Positions 8,153-17,496 of a DNA stretch of 64,000 bases are shown piece after piece. The stretch is from JAFDZW01 sp035632315 (lineage in GTDB: Bacteria; Bacteroidota; Ignavibacteria; Palsa-1295), in assembly GCA_035632315.1 (NCBI GenBank), contig DASQGZ010000048.1:62001-126000 (forward strand), in the 5' to 3' direction. A program made the translations under genes and the position numbers. The notes under the pieces were generated by a model. The model searched no databases. It worked only from the letters and a program-made list of their open reading frames with translations, and had not been told where the DNA came from. Every line of letters begins with the position of its first letter. Within the stretch, counting starts at the first letter, position 1.

Positions 8153-10009
8153 ATGGATACGATCAATCTGGTAAAACGAATTGCGTGCTTTGTTGTTGTC
8201 GCAATTGTCTCGCTGCATTCTGCTCTTCATGCCGAAACAACGTATAACCCTGGTAATTATGTCGTCAAAGATATTTGGGTCGACCCGTCGAATGGAGCTG
8301 ATTCATACGACGGCTCAACCAGGGCAAAGGCCGTCAGAGACATTAATACTGCCTGGGGCTTGATCCAGCAATTACAAATAACGACGACAGGCTATCGCAT
8401 CATGCTCGTTGCCGGAATGTATTCTGCCGATTCGACACCAAACTTTCAATCTCTCGCGGCAACATTCAAATACCCGGTCATTATTCAAGCCGCGGACGGT
8501 AACGGCACTGCTTCGCTGCCGAGGATCACGGTGATCGGTTGCAGTTACCTGTATTTTATCGGCGTTAACATCCGAACTGTTTTTGGCGGTGATGCTTTCG
8601 GCGCGACAACAAGCGACCACTTGCTTCTGAGTAATTGCGGGATCGACGGCCTTAACAGTGATACTACAGGTTCCGAATCGCAAAATGCTGTCAGTTTCAC
8701 TACCTGCCAGTATTGCTATATTGAAGATTGTACCATCAAGCATTCAACAAATGCGCTTGCATATTTCAGCGCGTGTCAATACGGACATATTCTACACTCA
8801 ACTCTCGACTCGACTGCCGGAACAGGTATTTATGCCGGAAGCGGCTCAGCATATTTATACTTTGAACGCAATATGCTCCGTAATGCTGCCGGCAGAGGCT
8901 TTCTACTCGGCGGCACAAGTTACCTCGATTATGATTTTATTACGCCCTGGCTGCATTACGATACCTACGATATCAAGATCGACAACAACATCATTGCCAA
9001 CACACAAAAAGAAGCATTTTTGGTCAATGGCAGTTACGATGCGCTCATTGCGTATAATACTTTTTATAAGACCGGCGATTCCGCTGCGACAATGTTTATC
9101 GTCGGGTTAGGAAACCGGACGTGCAATTACGATCAATTGAAATGTAAAACATTTCTCGACAGCGGCGCCTGGGGTACGGTACATATTTACCAGACTGATG
9201 ACGATGCGGCATGGATACCGAATAAACACCTCTATATATATAATAATATCTTTTATAATCCTACCGGATCGCAAACGTCTTACGGCGAGCTTTCCGTCTG
9301 GGGTTCTCGTAAAGCGTTGAGCCATGCGTCGTGCCCCAAGCCAGCGTATGCTGACGACGATATGGAGTTCAAAGGCAATGTCATTTTCAATGGCGTGCTT
9401 TCAAAACCGTTGGGGCTTTCCGATACTTCCGGGTGCCAGGATTCGAATCTTACGTGCAATAAAAATCTGATCATTACGGAAAATTCTTTGAATATCCAAG
9501 AGCCTGATCTCGTCGGTGCGAGTAATGGCGACTTGCATCCGAAACCGGGCAGTTTTTTATTCAGTACAAAATTATTCGCGATCCCTAACTTTATCTGGAC
9601 CGATCTGCCCGGTCGGCCGATAGAACCACAAGGCGATCTCTCAAATGCGATCACCATAGATTTCGACGGTAAGATCCGCAGTTCCGGCTCCGACGCTCCC
9701 GGTAGTTTCAAAAGCTCGACGGCATCGGTTCACCAAACATCGCCTGCCGATTTTTCTGTCGGCGATCCTGTCCCGAATCCGGCATCCGATCACGCGGACA
9801 TTTCGTTTTTGCTCACCGGCCGCGCTCTCGTTCGGGCCAGTGTTCACGATCTGCTCGGCAGAGAGATCGAACTCATTGCGAACGAATCATTCGAGCAAGG
9901 TATGTATCATCTGCCAATTTCAATAGCGAACCTTGCAACTGGCGCATATTATATTTGCGTATCTGCCGAAGGGACAACGATCACTAAGGCTTTTTCCGTG
10001 ATTCGATAA
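8153..10009 (+). CDS. Secreted right-handed beta-helix protein with T9SS sorting domain
   Basis: About 618 residues from MDTINLVKRIA (8153); the ORF's first ATG at 8126 adds nine residues before the signal peptide. A Sec signal (IACFVVVAIVSLHSALHAE) is followed by IWVDPSNGADSYDG, typical of parallel beta-helix proteins, and by repeating short strands with aromatic and Asn ladders (YIEDCTI, YLYFERNML, IKIDNNII). The last 80 or so residues form a type A T9SS sorting domain (PVPNPASDHADISF, LVRASVHDLLGREI, LATGAYYICV). Probably an exported or surface-bound polysaccharide-active protein; substrate unknown. Confidence 0.85.
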   Translation: MDTINLVKRIACFVVVAIVSLHSALHAETTYNPGNYVVKDIWVDPSNGADSYDGSTRAKAVRDINTAWGLIQQLQITTTGYRIMLVAGMYSADSTPNFQSLAATFKYPVIIQAADGNGTASLPRITVIGCSYLYFIGVNIRTVFGGDAFGATTSDHLLLSNCGIDGLNSDTTGSESQNAVSFTTCQYCYIEDCTIKHSTNALAYFSACQYGHILHSTLDSTAGTGIYAGSGSAYLYFERNMLRNAAGRGFLLGGTSYLDYDFITPWLHYDTYDIKIDNNIIANTQKEAFLVNGSYDALIAYNTFYKTGDSAATMFIVGLGNRTCNYDQLKCKTFLDSGAWGTVHIYQTDDDAAWIPNKHLYIYNNIFYNPTGSQTSYGELSVWGSRKALSHASCPKPAYADDDMEFKGNVIFNGVLSKPLGLSDTSGCQDSNLTCNKNLIITENSLNIQEPDLVGASNGDLHPKPGSFLFSTKLFAIPNFIWTDLPGRPIEPQGDLSNAITIDFDGKIRSSGSDAPGSFKSSTASVHQTSPADFSVGDPVPNPASDHADISFLLTGRALVRASVHDLLGREIELIANESFEQGMYHLPISIANLATGAYYICVSAEGTTITKAFSVIR

Positions 10010-10081
10010 CACCGAATCTGGCTTACGATTAGAACTTACGGTTCGCACGAAAATTTTGCGACTATGTTGTAGTATTGCGTT

Positions 10082-10882
10082 ATGAAAACGGTGATAATAG
10101 CGGTGTTTGTCTTTGCGGTCTCCGCGCATGCTCAAATGTATCAGGGTAAGCAGGTATCGAACATTTCCTTAGTTTCAGGGGCTGTTAAGCCCGGCAAGCC
10201 GTTCACGCTCGGCATTCATATTCTGATGGAATCTGGCTGGCATACATATTGGAAGACACCGGGTGATGCCGGTGCGGCACCTGTTGCCGAGATCATTGGT
10301 GCACCGGATCTTACCGCCGGAGAACTGCGCTACCCGACACCACATAAGATGATTTCGAGCGACATTGTGACGTATGGTTACGACGAAGAAGTCGTTTTCC
10401 TGCTGCCGGTACGCCCGAATAATGCAAACGCACCACACCGCTTCAAATTAAAACTGAACTGGCTCGTTTGCAAAGAAGTGTGTCTGCCGGCAGAGGCGAT
10501 CCTTGAATTCAATATCGATTCGCTCAATGCCGACAGCATCAAAGAAAATCAGCGGCTGCTCGACAGGTGGACGGCAAGATTGCCGCAGCCCGGAGCGGGT
10601 TTCAATCTCGACCATGCCGGAGCGCTGGCAACTGTTACAAAAGACAGCGCGATCAATCTGTTTGTTAAATTCTTCGATGTCGCACCGAATACCATTACTG
10701 ATTTTTTTCCCATCGACCAGGAAGATTTTGTCATCAATTACAACAGCATCGCTGCAACGCGCGACGGCATTTCAATGACGCTCACACCGGGACGTAAAGG
10801 GGCCGAACTCAAACAGATTGCCGGTGTCGTTCTGATCGGCACGACGGGATACGAAGTGAATGTGCCGGTGACGAAACAATGA
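10082..10882 (+). CDS. DsbD N-terminal-like (thiol-disulfide interchange) secreted protein
   Basis: 266 residues with a signal peptide (MKTVIIAVFVFAVSAHAQ). The fold resembles the periplasmic alpha domain of DsbD: GWHTYWKTPGDAG, TYGYDEEVVFLLP, and a Cys pair in WLVCKEVCLPAEA. The DsbD transmembrane and thioredoxin domains are absent, so it is a stand-alone electron-accepting module, perhaps acting with the redoxin encoded immediately downstream (56 bp). Confidence 0.78.
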   Translation: MKTVIIAVFVFAVSAHAQMYQGKQVSNISLVSGAVKPGKPFTLGIHILMESGWHTYWKTPGDAGAAPVAEIIGAPDLTAGELRYPTPHKMISSDIVTYGYDEEVVFLLPVRPNNANAPHRFKLKLNWLVCKEVCLPAEAILEFNIDSLNADSIKENQRLLDRWTARLPQPGAGFNLDHAGALATVTKDSAINLFVKFFDVAPNTITDFFPIDQEDFVINYNSIAATRDGISMTLTPGRKGAELKQIAGVVLIGTTGYEVNVPVTKQ

Positions 10883-10937
10883 ATTGCACTATTTCGTATT
10901 TTATCCGGTGCCACCTGAACAATGCTATTATATGTAT

Positions 10938-11534
10938 ATGAAATTTCTTATTATTCTTTTTTTTGTGATGTCAATTACGTCAATGACCTCTGCACACCCC
11001 ATCGAGATCGGCAAATCGGCCCCCAATTTCACATTGCCCGACCTCGACGGCAAACCCGTCAAGCTTTCCGACTTCAAAGGCAAGATCGTCGTGCTTGAAT
11101 GGATCAACGAAGGCTGTCCGTTCTCCCGCGGACATTATGAATCGGGCAATATGCAATCGCTGCAAAAAACGTACACATCGAAAGGCGTCATTTGGCTGAC
11201 GATCAACTCGACTCGTCCCGATCATCCGGAAGCGTTCAATTCCGCGAAGAGTAAACAAGTGCTCACCGAATGGAAATCGAATGCAACGACAAACCTAATG
11301 GATGAAGACCGTACAGTCGGGCATCTTTACGATGCAAAAACAACGCCGCATATGTTCGTTATCGACGCAAACGGAATCGTTCGTTACCAAGGTGCGATCG
11401 ACGATCATCGCGGCACTGACGGCGGAAAAAATGCACACGTCAACTATGTTCAAGAAGCGCTCGACGATATTCTTGCCGGGAAAGAAGTCACGGTCACGAC
11501 AACAACACCGTACGGTTGTTCGGTGAAATATTAA
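10938..11534 (+). CDS. Secreted redoxin/AhpC-TSA family protein
   Basis: About 198 residues from MKFLIILFF, chosen because a signal peptide begins here (an upstream ATG at 10884 adds 18 residues without sense). The thioredoxin fold shows SAPNFTLPDLDG, the nucleophilic Cys in EGCPFSRGHY, and TTPHMFVIDANG with the cis-Pro. The C-terminus GCSVKY, with a second Cys, is typical of this redoxin subfamily. Likely an extracytoplasmic peroxidase or thiol reductant, paired with the preceding DsbD-N-like gene. Confidence 0.85.
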   Translation: MKFLIILFFVMSITSMTSAHPIEIGKSAPNFTLPDLDGKPVKLSDFKGKIVVLEWINEGCPFSRGHYESGNMQSLQKTYTSKGVIWLTINSTRPDHPEAFNSAKSKQVLTEWKSNATTNLMDEDRTVGHLYDAKTTPHMFVIDANGIVRYQGAIDDHRGTDGGKNAHVNYVQEALDDILAGKEVTVTTTTPYGCSVKY

Positions 11535-11537
11535 AAC

Positions 11538-12245
11538 GTGGCTGAGCTTATCCTGCATCCTATTGGCGTGATTCGCACGCCGTTCATCGATAAATATGCA
11601 GCACCGCGACAGCCGGGGACAGATGGTGAGAGCGCTGTCGGAAAAGTAGTCCTCGAAAAAGGTCACAACTTCGAGCAAGCACTTAATGATCTCAACGGTT
11701 TCGAGAAGATCTGGCTGATCTATCAATTCGACCGCAATACGAACTGGAAGCCGAAAGTTTTGCCACCGCGAAGCGATATTAAGCGAGGAGTGTTTGCGAC
11801 GCGTTCTCCGCACCGGCCAAATCCGCTCGGGTTGTCAGTCGTTACACTGCTTGAGATTCGAGGCCGTACACTGATCGTCGAAGGCGTTGATATGCTCGAT
11901 AAAACGCCGCTCTTCGACATCAAGCCATATCTTTCGGCGACTGAATCATTTCCTGAAGCACGCATGGGCTGGGCGAGTGACACTGTTGAAAAAGATAATC
12001 ATCAACGTACTTTTACATACGATAAAAACGTTGTTAAGAAATTAGAAGGCCTTCCCTTCCAAGAGCAGCACCATATTCGTGCACATATCGAGAAAATGCT
12101 TCAGTTCGATATTCGTCCTCACCCGTACAAACGGATTTCGGTACTTTCCGACGGCAGTTATATGCTTGCATATAAAACTTTGCGAATAACATTTTCTATG
12201 CAAGGTACAGATTCTGTCATTATCACGGATATTCGGCCTGCTTAG
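11538..12245 (+). CDS. trmO: tRNA (N6-threonylcarbamoyladenosine(37)-N6)-methyltransferase TrmO
   Basis: 235 residues with a GTG start three bases after the redoxin stop, so possibly coupled to it. TsaA-like beta-barrel signatures: HPIGVIRTPF at the N-terminus, GFEKIWLIYQFD, and the SAM-binding FATRSPHRPNPLGLSVV. TrmO methylates t6A at position 37 of some tRNAs. The C-terminal region (HHIRAHIEKMLQFDIRP) matches the TrmO-specific extension. Confidence 0.9.
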   Translation: MAELILHPIGVIRTPFIDKYAAPRQPGTDGESAVGKVVLEKGHNFEQALNDLNGFEKIWLIYQFDRNTNWKPKVLPPRSDIKRGVFATRSPHRPNPLGLSVVTLLEIRGRTLIVEGVDMLDKTPLFDIKPYLSATESFPEARMGWASDTVEKDNHQRTFTYDKNVVKKLEGLPFQEQHHIRAHIEKMLQFDIRPHPYKRISVLSDGSYMLAYKTLRITFSMQGTDSVIITDIRPA

Positions 12246-12394
12246 TACATTTTCGGCGTTTTTTTCGTATATTTATGTCACTGTGAAGCTGCGGAGCATT
12301 CTTTCTCGCCACCTTACAGTATGTTACTGGAACAAACCGGATAAAAACGGTGTATTATATTTCACTAATATATGGGCAACCATATAAATGAGTC

Positions 12395-12913
12395 ATGAGC
12401 ACTATTCCCCATTCAGTCTCTCTGGAAACTCGCAATATTATAAACTCGATCCGCCGCTTAGTGCAATCGATCCGAGTGGCATCGCGGGATTCCGAAAAAA
12501 AAGTAGGACTTTCAGCAGCACAACTATTTGTGCTACAGAAACTCAAAGAAGAACACGGGCTCTCACTCAACGATCTGGCAGAGCGGACACTGACGCATCA
12601 AAGCTCAGTTTCGGTCGTGATCAAACGCCTTGTCGAAAAAGACCTTGTTCGACGCGAACGTTCCGATGAGGACGGCCGCCAACTTGTGTTGGGCATAACG
12701 CCGAAAGGCCGGCGGCTTCTCGTGCGGGCGCCTCACGCGAAACAGGATTGGCTCATCACGGCGCTCGAACAGATGAAACCAGTTTCCCGCAAACGGTTCG
12801 ACAGGGCGTTTACCGAACTGCTCGAACTCTCCGGGCTTGCAAAGAAAGGCTATCCGCCATTGCTGTTTGCTGAAACAGGGCCGAATAAACTACATCAAAA
12901 AAAAAATAAATGA
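12395..12913 (+). CDS. MarR family transcriptional regulator
   Basis: 172 residues with a winged-helix core: LSAAQLFVLQKLKEE, LSLNDLAERT, recognition helix THQSSVSVVIKRLVEKDLV, wing RRERSDEDGRQLVLGITPKG. Its stop overlaps the ClC gene start (ATGA at 12910-12913), so the pair is translationally coupled and the regulator may respond to a ligand related to the channel. Confidence 0.9.
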   Translation: MSTIPHSVSLETRNIINSIRRLVQSIRVASRDSEKKVGLSAAQLFVLQKLKEEHGLSLNDLAERTLTHQSSVSVVIKRLVEKDLVRRERSDEDGRQLVLGITPKGRRLLVRAPHAKQDWLITALEQMKPVSRKRFDRAFTELLELSGLAKKGYPPLLFAETGPNKLHQKKNK

Positions 12914-14778
12914 TCGAGGGTGAAGTAGAACGATCTTCGACGACGAACGGATTACCGGTCGCCCCCGGTATGGAAATGGCACTTGCCGGGATCGATGTCC
13001 CTCGTGAGCAGGCCATCTTCGACCGCCGCTCGATCGTTCTTACTGCTGGGTGTATGGCTCTTGCCATTGCCGCGGTATTTATAGCGCAAGGATTACAAGC
13101 GCTGATCGCATTTTTCACAAATCTATTTTTCTACGGTCATTTCTCATTAGCAATCACTTCGCCCGCTGATAATCAGCTTGGCCTTGGCGTGCTTATTATT
13201 CCGGTCATCGGCGGCCTCATCGTCGGGGTGATGGCGCGGTTCGGTTCGAGCGCCATCAGAGGACACGGCATTCCCGAAGCAATGGAGCAAGTGCTTCTCA
13301 ACGAAAGCCGCATTCATCCGTGGATGACATTCTTAAAGCCGATCTCATCGGCGATCGCGATCGGCAGCGGCGGACCGTTCGGTGCGGAGGGGCCAATTAT
13401 TGCAACCGGCGGCGCACTCGGATCCGTGATCGGGCAGTTATTGCCCATCACTGCGAATGAACGAAAAATATTGCTGACTGCCGGAGCAGCAGCAGGTATG
13501 ACCGCGATATTTGGCACACCCGTCGCCGCGATCTTGCTCTCGATCGAATTATTATTATTCGAATTCAAAGCACGCTCGATCATTCCGATCGCGCTTGCGT
13601 CGGTAACAGCAGCGACTATCCGATATGCTCTCATCGGCAATAAAGTGATCTTTGCGATGCCGAACCTCACTGAACCCGGTGCGTTGGCACTTACAATATA
13701 TCTGGCGATCGGCGTCGTTGTCGGTGTTTGTTCTGTGTATGTCAGTAAATTGGTCTATCTCGTTGAAGATCTCTTCGAAAAACTTCCGATCCATTGGATG
13801 TGGTGGCCGGCGATCGGCGCTGTTGCAGTTGGTATCTGCGGTTATTTCGTCCCGAGAACGCTTGGGGTCGGATACAACAACATTACAGATATTCTGACAC
13901 ATTCGCTTGCAACACAGACAGTACTAATTCTCTGTCTAGTAAAATTTATTTCGTGGGCGATCTCACTTGGAAGCGGAACATCGGGCGGAACGATGGCACC
14001 GCTTTTTACGATCGGCAGCGGACTCGGAATGCTGTTTGGTGTGATTGCATTGTGGCTCTTCCCAAACGTCGGGGTCGATCTGAGAATGGCAGCGCTCGTC
14101 GGCATGGCGGCACTTTTTGCCGGTGCAACGCGGGCGCTCTTGACGTCGGTAGTCTTGGCATTCGAAACAACTCTGCAACCTATCAGCCTCTTACCAGTGA
14201 TCGGTGGGTGCTCGGCGGCGTATGTCGTCTCGAGCATTATGATGAAGAATACGATCATGACGGAAAAGATCGCTCGGCGCGGTGTGCGCGTTCCGAGCGA
14301 ATATCAAGCTGATTTTCTTGACCGCATTCTTGTCCGCGATCTCGATCTTGCCGCACCGATCACCCTTGATGCTTCGCGAACGCTTGAGTCCGTTCGCGAG
14401 TGGATCGCCACCGGCACACCGGGTTCCGAACACCAAGGATTTCCCGTACTCGAAAATGGAAATCTGATCGGCGTTATTACACGGCGCGACATCATCAGTC
14501 CGCGAATGAGCGGTGAAGCCAGTCTAAAAGATATTATTTCAAGGGCACCTATTTGTGTCTATGACGATTGTACGCTTCGCGAATCTGCCGATCATATGGT
14601 ATCCCATAATGTTGGGAGACTGCCGGTGATCTCGCGAACAACCCCTCCAAAATTGATCGGCATTATCACACGAAGTGATCTGCTCGCTGCTCACCGACAG
14701 CGCCTGGAAGAACATTATAAAGAACATCAGACGCTTCGCTTCAAACAAGTTTGGTCACCAAAGAAAGAGGAGACATGA
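12910..14778 (+). CDS. ClC-type chloride channel/transporter with C-terminal CBS pair
   Basis: 622 residues. About eleven membrane segments with the three ClC selectivity motifs: GHGIPEA, GAEGPIIATGG (containing the gating Glu) and SGGTMAPLF. After residue 470 two CBS domains follow (LDASRTLESVREW, LIGVITRRDI; LRESADHMVSHNVGRLPVI, LIGIITRSDLL), which bind adenine nucleotides in other ClCs. Whether it is a channel or a Cl-/H+ antiporter is not decided. Coupled to the MarR gene and followed by a clear terminator. Confidence 0.93.
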   Translation: MIEGEVERSSTTNGLPVAPGMEMALAGIDVPREQAIFDRRSIVLTAGCMALAIAAVFIAQGLQALIAFFTNLFFYGHFSLAITSPADNQLGLGVLIIPVIGGLIVGVMARFGSSAIRGHGIPEAMEQVLLNESRIHPWMTFLKPISSAIAIGSGGPFGAEGPIIATGGALGSVIGQLLPITANERKILLTAGAAAGMTAIFGTPVAAILLSIELLLFEFKARSIIPIALASVTAATIRYALIGNKVIFAMPNLTEPGALALTIYLAIGVVVGVCSVYVSKLVYLVEDLFEKLPIHWMWWPAIGAVAVGICGYFVPRTLGVGYNNITDILTHSLATQTVLILCLVKFISWAISLGSGTSGGTMAPLFTIGSGLGMLFGVIALWLFPNVGVDLRMAALVGMAALFAGATRALLTSVVLAFETTLQPISLLPVIGGCSAAYVVSSIMMKNTIMTEKIARRGVRVPSEYQADFLDRILVRDLDLAAPITLDASRTLESVREWIATGTPGSEHQGFPVLENGNLIGVITRRDIISPRMSGEASLKDIISRAPICVYDDCTLRESADHMVSHNVGRLPVISRTTPPKLIGIITRSDLLAAHRQRLEEHYKEHQTLRFKQVWSPKKEET

Positions 14779-14809
14779 GAATAGCAATATTCTCACTGGG
14801 TAAAAAGGG

Positions 14810-14850
14810 AAGCCCCTGCCAACTGTGTGCTGCCGGCGGGGGCTTTTTAT
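14810..14850 (+). terminator. Rho-independent terminator after the ClC gene
   Basis: AAGCCCCTGCC (14810-14820) pairs with GGCGGGGGCTT (14835-14845) apart from one wobble, followed by a T run. It ends the marR-ClC transcript and also lies downstream of the convergent lipoprotein gene. Confidence 0.85.
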
Positions 14851-14883
14851 TAAAGCCATCGATCAAACCGAAAGAGATTCTTT

Positions 14884-15906
14884 TCAGTAGAACAGGTCGG
14901 TAAATTTTCCGTTACGAACAGTAACGGGCGAACGGGATGAACCATCTTCTATATTGAACATAAATGTCCCTGAAATGCGGCGGCGAATCGTGTCGAAATC
15001 AGAAATGACAACCGCACTGGGGACGAGTGTCCGATTTGTATCAGCAAACGCAAGCTCATTTTTCCCGCTCGATGAATCGAATCCATATTTACTGTAGATC
15101 GCGAAACCGGGCTCAATGTCAAATGTGCCGGGATGAATCGGTTTCCGAATGAGCATTGAAAAAGATTCATATCCGTCGGTCTTTGATTCGTCTGTCCGCA
15201 TAACGATCGCAAAGTGTTCGCTGCTGCGGCCTTGACCATTAATGTTTCCGAACCCATCGAATAATTTTGCCGACGAAAATCCGGATGTCCAGTTGGTACC
15301 GGCGATATCGGCCGTCATCACTTGCCCGCCTGCTTCACCTAATCTGAAATACAGATCGGTGAATGAGCCCTCCATCAAATGCTGAGTCTTTGTCAGAGGT
15401 GTATATATCATACATGTAAATATTCCGGAAATGCGTTTCGCGAGCGTATCTACTTTTGTAATTTGGAGTGATCCGCTGAGCGTTTTCTGAACCAGAATAT
15501 TCGTCAGGCTGTCATTAAAACGGTAGCTGATCTGTGCGACCCCGGCAAACGCACTGTCGGATATCGGGTACACCCCTGTCTTGACATCGACATCCAGCAG
15601 CATCAACGAAAGATAAACCGAGTCGGCATTCAGATCGAAATTCAGAACGGAGTGAAATCCCCTGTCGAGATAATAACTATACTCATCTTTCATCGCCTGT
15701 CCTTGATAATATTCGGCATAATCGAAATTATCATTGAAGGGAAATTGCACGCCATCAATAAATATCGCGGAAAGCCCTGCCTGCGCAAGAGGATGATTAT
15801 AGATAACCGTCTGATCTCCCGGGGCAGACACAGATGTATCTTTGCACCCAAGAACACCATAGATGAGTGCCGTAATTACCGAAAATATTGCGACCGTTCT
15901 TTTCAT
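14884..15906 (-). CDS. Lipoprotein of unknown function
   Basis: 340 residues. An N-terminal lipoprotein signal ends in the lipobox LGC (IYGVLGCKD). The rest is beta-rich and appears to hold repeated units around RISGIFTCMIY and RRISGTFMFNIE, each followed by a segment ending in FTDLYF or FTDLFY. This suggests two homologous halves. No catalytic motif is seen. Expected to be anchored in the outer membrane. Transcribed convergently with the ClC gene. Confidence 0.75.
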   Translation of the reverse strand: MKRTVAIFSVITALIYGVLGCKDTSVSAPGDQTVIYNHPLAQAGLSAIFIDGVQFPFNDNFDYAEYYQGQAMKDEYSYYLDRGFHSVLNFDLNADSVYLSLMLLDVDVKTGVYPISDSAFAGVAQISYRFNDSLTNILVQKTLSGSLQITKVDTLAKRISGIFTCMIYTPLTKTQHLMEGSFTDLYFRLGEAGGQVMTADIAGTNWTSGFSSAKLFDGFGNINGQGRSSEHFAIVMRTDESKTDGYESFSMLIRKPIHPGTFDIEPGFAIYSKYGFDSSSGKNELAFADTNRTLVPSAVVISDFDTIRRRISGTFMFNIEDGSSRSPVTVRNGKFTDLFY

Positions 15907-16022
15907 TTTGAGATAGCCAGCCGTTCTTTATTAGACACGTTCGATCTCGCTTTATTCCACATCTGCGACACCGTCAAGAACATTCATTCCCGGTCAAAAT
16001 TCCACCAAGCCGGAACCACTCT

Positions 16023-16068
16023 ATAGGTGCCTATTCGTTTTATAAGAGTAGGTAAAATGGGCACCTAT
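16023..16068. promoter_or_regulatory. Inverted-repeat operator-like region overlapping the umuC start
   Basis: ATAGGTGCCTAT (16023-16034) and ATGGGCACCTAT (16057-16068). The 9-bp arms ATAGGTGCC and GGCACCTAT are perfectly inverted, and the second copy includes the first two bases of the umuC start codon. A near-identical 12-mer lies at 20332-20343. Confidence 0.5.
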
Positions 16069-17452
16069 GGTTTCTGTTATCGATTGCAATAATTTCTACA
16101 TCTCCTGCGAGCGGAAGCTCGACCCGTCACTCGAGAAGCGGCCGGTCGTGGTGCTGTCGAATAACGACGGCGTGGTGATCTCGCGCTCGAATGAAGTAAA
16201 AGCGATGGGTGTCACAATGGCAGGGGCTGCCTACCAGTATCGCGACTTGTTCAAAAAACACAACGTCAAAGTCTTCAGCGCGAACTTCAATTATTATATG
16301 CAGATCTCCGAACAAGTGATGTCGGTGATCCGCGATTATTCACCGGAGGTCGAAGTCTATTCGGTTGATGAGGCTTTTATCAATTTGCGCGGCTTAGAGT
16401 GGAAGAAGCCGGCGATCTACCTCAAGGGACTTCGCGACCGAATTTGGGACGAGATCGGCATTCCTGTTTCTGTCGGCATCGCAGAAACGAAAACGCTTGC
16501 GAAGGCAGCGACCGAATTTTGCAAAAAAGACGAATCGTTCGGCGGCGTGATGGATCTCTACGATAATCCAAAACGAAATGATTATCTGCGTACGCTGCCT
16601 GTCGGCGATTTGTGGGGCGTCGGCAGACAATTCAATATCTTTCTTGAACAACAGAACATCAAAACAGCACTCCAGCTTATTGAACAGCCAGATGAGTGGA
16701 TACTGCGGCATTTGCATATCGGCGGATTAAAAATGGTGTGGGAGCTTCGCGGCATTCCGTGCATTCCGGTCGAGGCAAATCTCGCGCCGCCAAAGCAGAT
16801 CATGCGCTCGCGTTCGTTCGGACGCTATATCACCACAAAAAGCGAACTCAAAGAAGCCGCCGCTCTCTTCATCAGTATGGCTGCAGAATCGCTTCGCGCA
16901 CATAAACTCGTCGCAGGCGTTGCCGGTGTATTTGTGCATACCAACCGATTCAACGACGATCCGAAATATTCGAACTCGCTCGCTGACGCGCTGTCGGAAC
17001 CGACGGCATATACTCCCGCGCTGATCGCGCATATTCATCGGTTGGTCGATCTGATCTTTAAGGACGGATTTAAATATCAGAAGGTTGGCGTCATCCTCAC
17101 TGATCTCGGTCCTGCCGAAAAAATGCAACTGACATTTTCGTATGATGAAACCTCCCTTAGCAAGCGCGAAGCTGTGATGCGCGCACTCGACAAACTCAAT
17201 GCAAAATACCGCGAAAATCATTTGGTAATGCTTGCCGCCGAAGGCATCGAACATGGCTGGCACTCGAAACAGGAACATCTGTCAACTACAAAACCGACAT
17301 ACGTCGAACCGACCGAGCGAACCAGATTCCTGACGACGGTTTCTGTCCCCGGCATACCACAGCGCCCGAAGAAAGATCACACGCTCGAACCCGCAATGCA
17401 ATCCCGTGCGCTCGGGAAGCAGGTTGCCGAACGATTGATGGCAAACTCATAG
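16067..17452 (+). CDS. umuC: Y-family translesion DNA polymerase (UmuC-type)
   Basis: 461 residues. Catalytic residues are in IDCNNFYISCE (first Asp) and YSVDEAFINL (Asp-Glu); PVVVLSNNDGVVISRS is the UmuC-specific segment. Helix-hairpin-helix and little-finger regions follow. The C-terminal tail (QRPKKDHTLE...) is the usual UmuC extension. No umuD is adjacent on either side. Umu polymerases are normally SOS-induced; a palindromic site at the start codon is the likely control region. Confidence 0.93.
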   Translation: MVSVIDCNNFYISCERKLDPSLEKRPVVVLSNNDGVVISRSNEVKAMGVTMAGAAYQYRDLFKKHNVKVFSANFNYYMQISEQVMSVIRDYSPEVEVYSVDEAFINLRGLEWKKPAIYLKGLRDRIWDEIGIPVSVGIAETKTLAKAATEFCKKDESFGGVMDLYDNPKRNDYLRTLPVGDLWGVGRQFNIFLEQQNIKTALQLIEQPDEWILRHLHIGGLKMVWELRGIPCIPVEANLAPPKQIMRSRSFGRYITTKSELKEAAALFISMAAESLRAHKLVAGVAGVFVHTNRFNDDPKYSNSLADALSEPTAYTPALIAHIHRLVDLIFKDGFKYQKVGVILTDLGPAEKMQLTFSYDETSLSKREAVMRALDKLNAKYRENHLVMLAAEGIEHGWHSKQEHLSTTKPTYVEPTERTRFLTTVSVPGIPQRPKKDHTLEPAMQSRALGKQVAERLMANS

Positions 17453-17467
17453 AAATGTAAATTAAAA

Positions 17468-17496
17468 ATGTAAAATTACGCGTCATAATTTTACAT
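17468..17496. terminator. Bidirectional hairpin between umuC and the convergent membrane-protein gene
   Basis: ATGTAAAATTA (17468-17478) and TAATTTTACAT (17486-17496) form a perfect 11-bp stem with a 7-nt loop, immediately after both stop codons. There is no long T run, so termination strength is uncertain. Confidence 0.6.
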